Origin: an uncultured Erysipelotrichaceae bacterium
GTDB lineage: Bacteria; Bacillota_I; Bacilli_A; Erysipelotrichales; Erysipelotrichaceae
Direction: 5' to 3'
DNA length: 17,774 bases
Assembly (NCBI GenBank): GCA_902795875.1
Contig: CADBND010000215.1
Location: 1-17,774 of the forward strand
Each line of letters begins with the position of its first letter. The first letter of the stretch is position 1. This document shows, piece after piece, positions 1 through 6,879 of this stretch. Both the position numbers and the translations under genes were made by a program. Under the pieces are notes generated by a model. That model had not been told where the DNA came from, did not search any database, and saw only the letters and a list, made by a program, of their open reading frames with translations.

Positions 1-314
1 CCGATAGCTGCAACTGCCCATACACCGGCCGCCGTCGTCAGACCGTGTGTCGAACCGTTCTGGACAAAGATGATCCCTGCCCCGAGAAAACCGACACCCG
101 ATACGACAGAAGAAGCGATCCTGGAAGGATCAAAACGTGACGCATCTTCAAAACCGTATTTCGATATCAGCATAAGCAGACAGGATGCCATAGCAACGAT
201 CATGTGCGTACGGATACCGGCCTCCTTGGACCGTCTGTGACGCTCATAACCCACGACAAAACCCACCAGTATGGAACAGGCGATCCTTAGCAGCCATTCC
301 GCATGAAACGTCAT
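1..314 (-). CDS. MgtC/SapB-family membrane protein (N-terminal part, cut by window edge)
   Basis: The visible N-terminal ~104 residues begin MTFHAEWLLRIACSILVGFV and contain the family hallmark GYERHRRSKEAGIRTHM, followed by hydrophobic segments ending in SGVGFLGAGIIFVQNGS and TTAAGVWAVAAIG. That order (first helix, charged E-R-x-x-x-x-K-x-A-G-x-R-T loop, then G-V-G-F-L-G-A-G) is typical of MgtC/SapB/YhiD inner-membrane proteins, which in some bacteria take part in survival at low Mg2+ or acid stress; the transported species, if any, is not established for this subfamily. The start at 314 is supported by GGGAGG at 323-328, eight bases upstream. The C-terminal part lies beyond base 1, so it cannot be said whether the cytoplasmic ACT-like tail of true virulence MgtC is present. 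The gene follows the pilus-like operon but is separated from it by a terminator, so it is probably transcribed alone. Confidence 0.9.
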   Translation of the reverse strand, partial: MTFHAEWLLRIACSILVGFVVGYERHRRSKEAGIRTHMIVAMASCLLMLISKYGFEDASRFDPSRIASSVVSGVGFLGAGIIFVQNGSTHGLTTAAGVWAVAAI

Positions 315-361
315 GATATATACCTCCCGGATACTTCTATTATTTCATGTTTTCCCTCAAT

Positions 362-410
362 GGAAAAAGAAAAAAAGATCACGAAGACCGACAAGATCCA
401 TGTGATCTTT
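362..410 (-). terminator. Rho-independent terminator of the pilus-like operon
   Basis: Read on the minus strand, AAAGATCAC (410-402) pairs perfectly with GTGATCTTT (382-374) across a 19-base loop, and the stem runs into a T-rich tail (complement of 376-362, T7-C-T5). It begins nine bases after the pilT stop codon. The loop is long for an intrinsic terminator, but stem plus U-tract are convincing. Confidence 0.8.
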
Positions 411-418
411 CATGATAT

Positions 419-1471
419 CTAAAGTCTCTTGGACAGCGCGTCGTAATTCACACAGGAAACAAGGGCTTCCTCTTTCGAGATCTTTCCCTGTTTATAGAGA
501 TCATAGAGATAGGAGTCCATCGTAAACATGCCCTCAGCGGAAGAAGACTGCATCGTGTTATTCAACTGATGGAGCTTGTCATCCCGGATCATATTGGAAA
601 CGGCAGGCGTGATCTTCAATACTTCAAACGCCGGAAGCAGTTCCCCATTGACCCCGTTGACCAATTGCTGGCAAACGATGCCTTTCAGGATCTGGGAAAG
701 CTGTATCTTGACCTGCTGCTGCTGGGAAGCCGGGAAGACATCGATGATCCTGGTGATCGTATTGACCGCTGAAGAAGTATGCAACGTGCTGATCAGTAAG
801 GAACCGGTCTCAGCTGCCGTGATGGCTGCCGATATCGTCTCGTAATCACGCATTTCACCTAAAAGGATGACATCGGGACTTTCACGCAAAGCCGAACGAA
901 GCGAATCCAGATAGCCCGGTGTATCAACGAAGATCTCTCTTTGGGTGACGATGGACTTGTTGTGACGGTGCACGTATTCGATCGGATCTTCCATCGTGAT
1001 GATGTGGCAGGACCGGTTCTTGTTGATCCTGTCGATCATGCAGGCGAGAGTCGTCGATTTTCCGGAACCTGCTGAACCGGTGACCAGGACCAGGCCTTTC
1101 TTGTAGTCCGCAAGGGAAAGCACGCTTTCCGGGATATTCCTCTCCACCGGATCAGGTATGCCGAATCGGATGACCCTGACGACGGCTGCCAGAGAACCGC
1201 GCTGACGGAAGGCATTGACACGGAACCTTCCCAGACCGGAGATGGCAAAAGAGAAATCGTCATCGATCTTCCTGTCAAGATTGGTCGTCTCTCTTTCCGA
1301 GAATGCGTAGATCTGTCTGACCAGTTCTTCGATATCGTCAGGCAGAAGCATCTTGTCTCCCACCCGGTTCTGCGTACCGTTGCATTTGTAGGTGAGCGGA
1401 AGCCCGGCGATCAGAAAGATGTCCGAAGCATCTTCATTGACCGCATTGCTCAATATTTCCTTGATATCCAT
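419..1471 (-). CDS. pilT: PilT-type type IV pilus ATPase
   Basis: A 350-residue hexameric secretion ATPase of the PilT/GspE superfamily. It has Walker A GSAGSGKST (132-140), an Asp box ITMEDPIEY (158-166), the Walker B region ALRESPDVILLGEMRD (194-209) and a His box TLHTSSAVNTITRIIDVFP (229-247). The C-terminal segment VSNMIRDDKLHQLNN...GMFTMD (291-319) matches the AIRNLIRE-type motif and GM-x-TMD tail of PilT. The length and the lack of a long N-terminal domain favour the retraction subfamily over PilB/GspE. The start at 1471 is chosen because AAGGAGGA (1477-1484) precedes it by five bases; a longer in-frame extension to 1537 has no such site and would overlap the upstream gene. It is the last gene of the operon, two bases after the previous stop. 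As no PilB is seen here, this enzyme may be the only motor of the apparatus, or PilB may lie elsewhere (inference). Confidence 0.93.
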   Translation of the reverse strand: MDIKEILSNAVNEDASDIFLIAGLPLTYKCNGTQNRVGDKMLLPDDIEELVRQIYAFSERETTNLDRKIDDDFSFAISGLGRFRVNAFRQRGSLAAVVRVIRFGIPDPVERNIPESVLSLADYKKGLVLVTGSAGSGKSTTLACMIDRINKNRSCHIITMEDPIEYVHRHNKSIVTQREIFVDTPGYLDSLRSALRESPDVILLGEMRDYETISAAITAAETGSLLISTLHTSSAVNTITRIIDVFPASQQQQVKIQLSQILKGIVCQQLVNGVNGELLPAFEVLKITPAVSNMIRDDKLHQLNNTMQSSSAEGMFTMDSYLYDLYKQGKISKEEALVSCVNYDALSKRL

Positions 1472-1473
1472 AA

Positions 1474-1821
1474 TTATCCTCCTTGCCAAAGATCCCCGAT
1501 ATCGGTATCCTCGTCCCATATCTTCTGTATGCTCCAAAGGCTTACGGAGACATCCTCTCCTGTCTTTAAAGCCCGTATCGTCAGTTTATATCCATCTTTT
1601 TCGATGACTGTATCGATATCCCCGTCTCCCGCATCGGAAAGAAGTTTCCTCCCCTCCTCTTCCAGCAGGTAACGGATCTTCACGGTCTGCGCATATCTTT
1701 CCGACAGCCGCATATCGGCTCTTGAAGTCGCAATGGAAAGAAGGGAAAGAACACTCATGCAGATGACAATGATCGTCAATAGTATCGACAACATATTTAA
1801 TCGCAGTCTGCCCGTATTCAT
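1474..1821 (-). CDS. Small single-pass membrane protein of the pilus-like operon (pilin-like)
   Basis: A 115-residue protein with a short basic N-terminus (MNTGRLRLN), one hydrophobic helix at about 9-31 and an extracytoplasmic domain of about 80 residues rich in charged and beta-prone segments (YAQTVKIRYLLEEEG, then KDGYKLTIRALKTGEDVSVSLWSIQKIW). This is the topology of a minor pilin or pseudopilin, but there is no G-[FM]-x-x-x-E prepilin peptidase site. The start codon overlaps the preceding stop (ATGA) and is preceded by GAGGTG. Position between another pilin-like gene and pilT, with translational coupling on the upstream side, supports a structural role. I do not recognise a named family; a minor pilin function is inferred from context. 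Confidence 0.75.
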   Translation of the reverse strand: MNTGRLRLNMLSILLTIIVICMSVLSLLSIATSRADMRLSERYAQTVKIRYLLEEEGRKLLSDAGDGDIDTVIEKDGYKLTIRALKTGEDVSVSLWSIQKIWDEDTDIGDLWQGG

Positions 1822-2222
1822 CTTTTCACCTCTTTGCCCGTCTCAAGAGCGTAGACCTCATTCCCGTCATAAAAGATCGTGATATAGGCCTTCTCGAAAA
1901 GACCCTGTCTGTCAAACTTCAGCTTCGCCCGAAACCTTCCGTTGCTGGCAGGATGAAGCTGTTCATCATAATAGGCCTCGATCCCGTTGGCTTCAACGAT
2001 ATTGCCGTTCTCGTTAAGGATCTGGGCGATCTTCTCATCCTCACATGCAAGATAGGTATCCGCGATATTGGAAGCCAGTGTCACCGCATCGGAAAGGATC
2101 GCCGCCTCGCTCGAACGTACCTTGGCACCCGCAAAAGCCCTGGTCAATATCAGGATAGAGAAAAGGAAAGCCAGAAGGATCACGATGATCTCAACGCCCA
2201 GATTGTTCCTGTTTCTTTTCAT
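1818..2222 (-). CDS. Small single-pass membrane protein of the pilus-like operon (pilin-like)
   Basis: A protein of about 134 residues beginning MKRNRNNLGVEIIVILLAFLF: basic N-terminus, hydrophobic helix at about 9-30, then an extracytoplasmic domain (ILSDAVTLASNIADTYLAC...GRFRAKLKFDRQGLFEKAYITIFYDG). A Gly precedes the helix, but the acidic residue is at +2, not +5, so it is not a canonical class III prepilin site. Two adjacent ATG codons are available (2225 and 2222). AAGGAGGA at 2228-2235 is only two bases from the first and five from the second, so 2222 is preferred. It overlaps its upstream neighbour and, by four bases (ATGA), its downstream neighbour. The segment after the helix (SSEAAILSDAVTLASNIADTYLA) resembles the amphipathic helix of pilin-like subunits. 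The family name is unknown. Confidence 0.77.
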   Translation of the reverse strand: MKRNRNNLGVEIIVILLAFLFSILILTRAFAGAKVRSSEAAILSDAVTLASNIADTYLACEDEKIAQILNENGNIVEANGIEAYYDEQLHPASNGRFRAKLKFDRQGLFEKAYITIFYDGNEVYALETGKEVKR

Positions 2223-2671
2223 CATCGTCCTCCTTCGAAAAGGCTGATATATACGATCCCGTCATCCGTCCTGATCTTCAAAAGATCTTCATCGACCTTT
2301 TCTATTTCAAATAATGAAGTCGGAGCGATCCGTATCGCCGAATCGGTATACAGTTCATCGTCAAGTCTGGCAAAATCCTCCACCAGATAGCCCTCCTGCA
2401 GATAGATCCGATTGCCAAAACCCGTATCGCCATCGACGATCACTAGGACCTCTTTTCCCTGCTTCTGCTCCACATAGATCCCTGCTTCATTCATCTTGGA
2501 AGCGGTATGCAGGTAAGAAGAAAGCGTCCTGGAAAGAGCGCTGCTCTCCTGTGTGGAAGCGATATTGCGATAGATCTTCGTTCCGAAAGACACAAGCAGC
2601 AGAAAACTCACGATGAAGAAACTCATCATCAGTAAAAGGCTCAGTTCTTTGGAATCCTTATTCCTGTTCAT
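2222..2671 (-). CDS. DUF4860-like pilin-associated membrane protein
   Basis: A 149-residue protein with a hydrophobic helix at about 10-30 (LSLLLMMSFFIVSFLLLVSFG), a helical segment KIYRNIASTQESSALSRTLSSYL, and a beta-rich domain with GKEVLVIVDGDTGFGNRIYL, a strand-turn YLQEGYLVEDFARLDDELY and the end IRIAPTSLFEIEKVDEDLLKIRTDDG. From memory this pattern (TM, tyrosine-containing helix, readout of a VL-x-x-x-DG strand, L-x-E-x-F, then L-L-x-I-R-T) matches DUF4860 proteins, which occur next to GspF/GspE-like genes in gut Firmicutes; a profile search would settle it. The start has AAGGA eight bases upstream. The stop overlaps the next ATG. Probable minor pilin or pseudopilin subunit (inference). 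Confidence 0.75.
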   Translation of the reverse strand: MNRNKDSKELSLLLMMSFFIVSFLLLVSFGTKIYRNIASTQESSALSRTLSSYLHTASKMNEAGIYVEQKQGKEVLVIVDGDTGFGNRIYLQEGYLVEDFARLDDELYTDSAIRIAPTSLFEIEKVDEDLLKIRTDDGIVYISLFEGGR

Positions 2672-2673
2672 AG

Positions 2674-2988
2674 TTATTTCCTTACGATGCGGATATCGGG
2701 AAGCTGATTCTCCGCATAAGCGTCATATACGACATAATAAGATCTCTCGTTGATATTGAGACCGTAATTCTCCTTGAGATAATCCAGATTCCGCGGATAG
2801 GCACCTTCAACGACGTAGCATTGCAAAGCTGCCCGCTCGATCGCCTCCTTGATCGAAACGGCACTCTCATCACTGAGATCGCTTCCCGCCTTCAAACGAA
2901 AGCCGTTCACCGCAAAAAGCAGCAATGCACAGAAAGCCACACACAGAAGGATCTTCAATAATAAAGTATTGACCTTATCCCGATACAT
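2674..2988 (-). CDS. Small pilin-like protein (GspG-like C-terminal pattern)
   Basis: A 104-residue protein with a hydrophobic helix at about 9-29 and the segment ESAVSIKEAIERAALQCYVVEGAYPRNLDYLKENYGL. The A-x-x-x-C-Y-x-x-E-G-x-Y-P-x-x-L-x-Y-L pattern resembles the post-helix region of type II pseudopilins of the GspG type (helix followed by YP-x-x-L), so this is the best candidate for the major subunit. The prepilin cleavage Gly and Glu+5 are missing. The start at 2988 has an AGGA-type site overlapping the pilC stop codon, which suggests coupled translation. The ending DIRIVRK lacks the calcium-binding loop of classical GspG. Confidence 0.75.
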   Translation of the reverse strand: MYRDKVNTLLLKILLCVAFCALLLFAVNGFRLKAGSDLSDESAVSIKEAIERAALQCYVVEGAYPRNLDYLKENYGLNINERSYYVVYDAYAENQLPDIRIVRK

Positions 2989-2992
2989 ATCC

Positions 2993-4039
2993 TTATCCTA
3001 TCGAATTCATGATCCCGATCAAAGGAAGCATGACACAAAGCAAAGCAATCGCCACCGTCACCATCAGGATGCCGGAAAGGACAGACTCCAGAGAACTTAA
3101 GAGCTTATCCGAACCGTTCTCGATCCCGTTTTTAAGCAATTCCGTCAGACGAGTCAGTGTCTCATCCATATGGCCACTCTTTTCCGCCGGTATCAGCATA
3201 CGTCCGTATACCGGTTCATAAAGGCCGGCATTGTTCGCCGCACTGGCAAACCCATGGCCTTCCGCCATCTGTTTCTTCACTTCTTCGATCTTTCTTTCGA
3301 CCTCTTCGTGATCCGCCATCTGAGCAGCCTTCTCTACCGCATCATCCTGTACATAGCCGCTCGCCAGATAGACCTCAAAAGCGGAAGTGAAACGGTATAA
3401 AGCCATATCCTCCATGATCGCAGAAGCACCGGGTATCATCCTGATCAAAGAAGCGATCTGTTTCTTGTGACCGCTGCGATACAAAAGATAGGCAACACCC
3501 ACACCGATGACCAGCACCGACATCAGGATCAAAGCGATCCGGCAGAACAGAAAGGCATAATTGATATAGGCAAAACTCGATTCCGAAAGCGAACCGGTCA
3601 GAGTCTCATAGACATTGGCGAAAGCCGGCAATACCGTCTTCAGCATCAGGAAAAGGACGATGATGATCAGCACGATCATTGCCATCGGATAGACGATCGT
3701 CGCCTTGATCTTCTCACTCAGGGAATGCTGGGAAGAATAATAGGAAGAAAGTCTGGCCAGAGCTTCGGCACTGTTACCTGTCGTTTCACCCGTCTCGACC
3801 ATATCGAGTACGTACTTCGGAAACATCCCGCTCTCTTTCATCGCTTCGCTCAATGTAGAACCCTCTTCCAGAGATTTGGAGATACGGTTCACCCCATCGT
3901 TCAAAACACCGCTTCTATCATCCTTCCTTTTCAAAAGAGACACTGCTTCGGATATATCGATCCCCGCATCCAGCATCCCCGACAGGCTTTCACAGAAAGC
4001 GCTGATCGCCAGAAGGCTCAATTTTGACTCGTTTGCCAT
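2993..4039 (-). CDS. pilC: PilC/GspF inner-membrane platform protein
   Basis: About 348 residues with the duplicated T2SSF architecture: a first cytoplasmic helical domain (LLAISAFCESLSGMLDAGID, about 9-105), TM helices at about 112-134 and 161-187, a second T2SSF domain (about 215-310, with the conserved G-Y-V...M-L-I-P-A-E-K-S-G-H-M-D-E-T-L motif), and a third TM helix at 321-345. PilC/GspF sits in the membrane, binds the ATPase and moves pilin subunits. Two starts are possible. The G-rich site (GAGGGGG, 4047-4053) is one base from the ATG at 4045 and seven from the ATG at 4039, so 4039 (MANESK) is preferred. It starts about 15 bases after the transglutaminase-like gene and is followed by four pilin-like genes. 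Confidence 0.92.
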   Translation of the reverse strand: MANESKLSLLAISAFCESLSGMLDAGIDISEAVSLLKRKDDRSGVLNDGVNRISKSLEEGSTLSEAMKESGMFPKYVLDMVETGETTGNSAEALARLSSYYSSQHSLSEKIKATIVYPMAMIVLIIIVLFLMLKTVLPAFANVYETLTGSLSESSFAYINYAFLFCRIALILMSVLVIGVGVAYLLYRSGHKKQIASLIRMIPGASAIMEDMALYRFTSAFEVYLASGYVQDDAVEKAAQMADHEEVERKIEEVKKQMAEGHGFASAANNAGLYEPVYGRMLIPAEKSGHMDETLTRLTELLKNGIENGSDKLLSSLESVLSGILMVTVAIALLCVMLPLIGIMNSIG

Positions 4040-4053
4040 TTTCATTCCCCCTC

Positions 4054-5055
4054 TTAATACTGATATACTTCCGCATAATTTCCGCCATCGCCGATAAACT
4101 TCTGATCGGAACCGTTGGCCGAGAAAGTCAGATCCATCCGGGTCCAGTCCTTCTCATTGGTCTTGAAATCGACCGTGACCCATCCGGATTCCTCCGTATA
4201 AAACATATTCCACGCATGATACAGATCGTTTGGCGAAACATAACCGAAGATCACCTTGGTCGGTATCCCCTGTGAACGAAGCATCGCCGCTGCCAGAGAA
4301 GCGTAATCGAAACAGATCCCCTTTCCGGTAGACAAAGTCTCATCAGGATCGGGCAGATAACCTGACTTAACGGACTCCGCCTTGGCCTTGTCGTATTTGA
4401 CGTGATCGCAGACATAGTCGTAGACCTTCTCGATGACCTCCACCGCATCAGCCGACTCCTTCGCAAAAGAAGAAGCCAGAGCCACACATTCCGAATCCTT
4501 CGTATAACTGGAATAATCGGAACTTCTTATATAAGGCTGAAACTCATCTAAAAGTTCAACATCCGCGCTGATCTCAAACAAAGCCGCATAACGGTTATCC
4601 GACACATTCTCCATCACCCGGAACTTGTATTCTCCATTTCCCGACTGAAGCGGGAAGATCGACACTTCTCCATCGGAAGAAAGATCGTAGTTGTAGGTAT
4701 CCTCCGTCAGTACCTGGAATTTCAGCCGCTTATCCGAAGTGGCCGACACAGCCACATAGCCCTCCTCCACATGGGAGATATCGATATAGGCACCGTTTTT
4801 ATAGGAAGCAGCTTCTTCATCGAATACCGACTCCGCAAAATCCGGGACCTCATATCGCCTGCCATCATCGGCTGGCTCGTCCTTCTTTGCATCGGGTACC
4901 GTTTCCCCATCCGAACTGCTGCCGCAGCCGAAAAGCGAAAACAGAAGGACCAGGATCAGGATCAAGGTCTTTGAAAAAGCAGCACCCTTTCTCAAAAAGC
5001 GATCGGAACGACCGCTTCTGTATTCTCTTTTTTTCAAAAGACCTTTCACTTGCAC
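4054..5055 (-). CDS. Transglutaminase-like domain lipoprotein
   Basis: About 333 residues. A basic N-terminus leads to a hydrophobic stretch TLILILVLLFSLFGC with a probable lipobox (L-F-G-C, lipidated Cys44), then a Ser/Asp/Glu-rich linker and a C-terminal transglutaminase-like (papain-fold) domain. The likely catalytic triad is Cys248 in GKGICFDYASLAAAMLRSQG, His280 in YHAWN and Asp296 in WVTVDFKT. The residues before the domain (about 85-175) look like a beta-sandwich. Such domains may act as proteases, cross-linkers or peptidoglycan-linked hydrolases; the substrate here is unknown. The start is uncertain: the annotated start is a GTG at 5055 with no Shine-Dalgarno, and the 29 residues before the signal helix are unusually long, so a later start or coupling to the upstream gene (14-base gap) is possible. 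It leads directly into pilC. Confidence 0.82.
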   Translation of the reverse strand: MQVKGLLKKREYRSGRSDRFLRKGAAFSKTLILILVLLFSLFGCGSSSDGETVPDAKKDEPADDGRRYEVPDFAESVFDEEAASYKNGAYIDISHVEEGYVAVSATSDKRLKFQVLTEDTYNYDLSSDGEVSIFPLQSGNGEYKFRVMENVSDNRYAALFEISADVELLDEFQPYIRSSDYSSYTKDSECVALASSFAKESADAVEVIEKVYDYVCDHVKYDKAKAESVKSGYLPDPDETLSTGKGICFDYASLAAAMLRSQGIPTKVIFGYVSPNDLYHAWNMFYTEESGWVTVDFKTNEKDWTRMDLTFSANGSDQKFIGDGGNYAEVYQY

Positions 5056-5069
5056 GATATATATGGGAA

Positions 5070-6260
5070 CTATTTTTCTTCTTTCAACAGTCTGAGACCT
5101 TCCTTGAGGTATTCCCCGGAAGTCTCATAACGGCATTCGCTCAAACGCTCTCTTATGCCGTTCAGTTCTGCGCTCTTGTATCCAAGCTGCTTCAAAGCAC
5201 CCAGTGCATCCTCCACCAGTTCATTGGCCTTGATGACCGATTCCATCTCATAAGGCTTGATCGCCTTGAAAGAATAGGCAGAAGACATATTGATCCTGTT
5301 TTCGAAATGCAGCAGGAATTCATTCAGATCATCGATCGTGGAAAGATCGAGACCCTCATAAGCCTCTCTGGTATATTTGACTGAGTACAGATACTGGTCG
5401 ACCAGGTCACCACTCTTGTTTCGGACAGTCGTGAAAGCCGACATGACGACTTCATCAATATAAGAAGAGATATTGAAATAACCTGCCGTCAGGAAAACGC
5501 CCAGCGACATGACCAGTCTCGCGTATTCTTCTTTAAGCTCCGCTGTCGTCTTTCTTCTGTATACGAGCTTGCCGGCACCGTTATAGACCGGATATTCCCG
5601 TTGCAGGTCTTCGATCTCCGGCAGATCCAGGTCAACATAGAGGATATTGTCCTCAAGTTCATAATTCACCCGGACATCATAAGCCAGTTTCAGATTGTTC
5701 ATGAAGGAAGATACCATGTTTTCGATCGTATCTTCATCGCCTTCCATCGCATACCGGCAGATCTCTTTCATCGCTGCCGATTCCTGATCTTCCACATAGT
5801 CAGCATATTCTTTCTTACTCATGACGACAGGGGCATACTTGTGGATATTGGTGATGACCTCCTGATCAATCTTGTATTGTTCGACGACATCGACCGTCTC
5901 CTTTGTTTCGGGATCAGTCTGCTGCGCAAGGACATTTTCCTTTACTTCCTCGACCGTCTCATTCTTCTTCAATGAAGAAGTCTTCGATTCCGAAGCGGAA
6001 ATATACGTCTTCTTCTTGGAAGAAGACTTGGCAGTTGATTTCTTCTTTGAAGAACCAAGACCACCGATGATCTTCTGACGATAGGAAAGGCCCGTTCCCG
6101 AGATCCCTATTGCCGAAGGGGACAGGTTTAAGTAGGCACCCTTGCCGCCGATATTGACGGAAGCACCTTTTTTACCGACTGTAGCGGAGATCCCGCTCTT
6201 ATTGAAATTGATCCTCAGATAATTGCCGATCTTGATCGATTTTGCGAATCTGATACCCAT
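5070..6260 (-). CDS. DUF4236 domain protein with long helical C-terminal region
   Basis: A 396-residue protein. Residues 1-60 are a DUF4236 domain: MGIRFAKSIKIGNYLRINFN followed by K-S-G-I-S-A-T-V-G-K-K-G-A-S-V-N-I-G and ending GISGTGLSY, the Gly-rich pattern of that family. Residues 70-115 form a Lys/Ser/Glu-rich low-complexity linker. From about 120 to the end the protein is mostly helical, acidic and soluble, without recognised motifs. DUF4236 proteins have no settled function. The start at 6260 follows GGGGAG at about eight bases. Only 14 bases separate it from the lipoprotein gene, so it is probably the first gene of the pilus-like operon. A weak promoter (TAAAAT at 6308-6313) may precede it. 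A role in the machine is only suggested by linkage. Confidence 0.8.
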   Translation of the reverse strand: MGIRFAKSIKIGNYLRINFNKSGISATVGKKGASVNIGGKGAYLNLSPSAIGISGTGLSYRQKIIGGLGSSKKKSTAKSSSKKKTYISASESKTSSLKKNETVEEVKENVLAQQTDPETKETVDVVEQYKIDQEVITNIHKYAPVVMSKKEYADYVEDQESAAMKEICRYAMEGDEDTIENMVSSFMNNLKLAYDVRVNYELEDNILYVDLDLPEIEDLQREYPVYNGAGKLVYRRKTTAELKEEYARLVMSLGVFLTAGYFNISSYIDEVVMSAFTTVRNKSGDLVDQYLYSVKYTREAYEGLDLSTIDDLNEFLLHFENRINMSSAYSFKAIKPYEMESVIKANELVEDALGALKQLGYKSAELNGIRERLSECRYETSGEYLKEGLRLLKEEK

Positions 6261-6330
6261 ATCTTTCTCCCCGTATCCTTAAGATCCGGATACTTTCATC
6301 AATACTAATTTTACGATATTCGACATGAAA

Positions 6331-6352
6331 GATAAACGGTCTTACGACCGTT
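6331..6352 (-). terminator. Terminator after the glyA/nitroreductase operon
   Basis: On the minus strand AACGGTC (6352-6346) and GACCGTT (6341-6335) form a 7-bp stem with a GTAA tetraloop, overlapping the last base of the nitroreductase stop codon and running into TATCTTTCAT. The U-run is interrupted, so efficiency is uncertain. It separates this operon from the DUF4236/pilus operon. Confidence 0.6.
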
Positions 6353-6879
6353 CAATCCACATAATAGACTCTGTTTTCTTTTCTTGGAGGAGCTGCCGGA
6401 ATATCACCATCGATATAGCCGATCGCGCAATGACCGATCCCTTCCCAGTCTCCTTCGATGCCCAGATCACAAAGCAGTTTTTTGAATTCGTCTGTCTCGA
6501 ATTCCTCATAGGCACGGTTGATCCAGATACTGCCAAGTCCCAGCGAATGTGCCGCCAGCATCATATTCTCCATGACAAGTGCCCCGTTGTAGCGGCAATT
6601 GTTTGAAGTCTTGTCCGAGATCACGACGATCAGTACCGGTGCACCATAGAAAGGATCGAAATCGCCTTGTCTTCCGCTTATCGCCTTGTTGGCCTTCACA
6701 AACTTCTCCCGGATCTCCTTATTCGTCACAACAAGGGAAATGACTCCCTGCTTATTGGAACCGGACGGGGCATAAAGACCGGCCTCAACGATCTGTTCGA
6801 TCATTTCCTTATCCGGCAAATCCGGTTTGAATCTTCTGATGCTTCTTCTTTCCTTTATTGCCTTCAACACTTCGTTCAT
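6352..6879 (-). CDS. Nitroreductase-family FMN oxidoreductase
   Basis: A 175-residue protein with the nitroreductase fold signature: RRSIRRFKPD (11-20, the FMN phosphate-binding arginines), YAPSGSNKQ (36-44, flavin ring and phosphate contacts), NGALVMENMMLAAHSLGLGSIWIN (98-121, dimer helix and second FMN motif) and GHCAIGYIDG (149-158). Members use NAD(P)H to reduce nitro groups, quinones or flavins; the natural substrate cannot be read from the sequence. The start codon overlaps the glyA stop (ATGA), so it is translationally coupled to glyA. The length is at the short end for the family, consistent with the anaerobe-type nitroreductases. Confidence 0.9.
   Translation of the reverse strand: MNEVLKAIKERRSIRRFKPDLPDKEMIEQIVEAGLYAPSGSNKQGVISLVVTNKEIREKFVKANKAISGRQGDFDPFYGAPVLIVVISDKTSNNCRYNGALVMENMMLAAHSLGLGSIWINRAYEEFETDEFKKLLCDLGIEGDWEGIGHCAIGYIDGDIPAAPPRKENRVYYVD

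Noticed and set aside
1472..1537. N-terminal extension of the PilT protein by 22 residues
   Set aside because: It would overlap the upstream gene and has no ribosome binding site, whereas the ATG at 1471 has AAGGAGGA at ideal spacing and aligns with the usual PilT N-terminus.
3467..4027. Long open frame on the plus strand opposite pilC (186 codons)
   Set aside because: It lies fully antisense to a clearly conserved pilC, has no ribosome binding site, and its product is rich in His, Arg and Gln as expected of a reverse-frame shadow.
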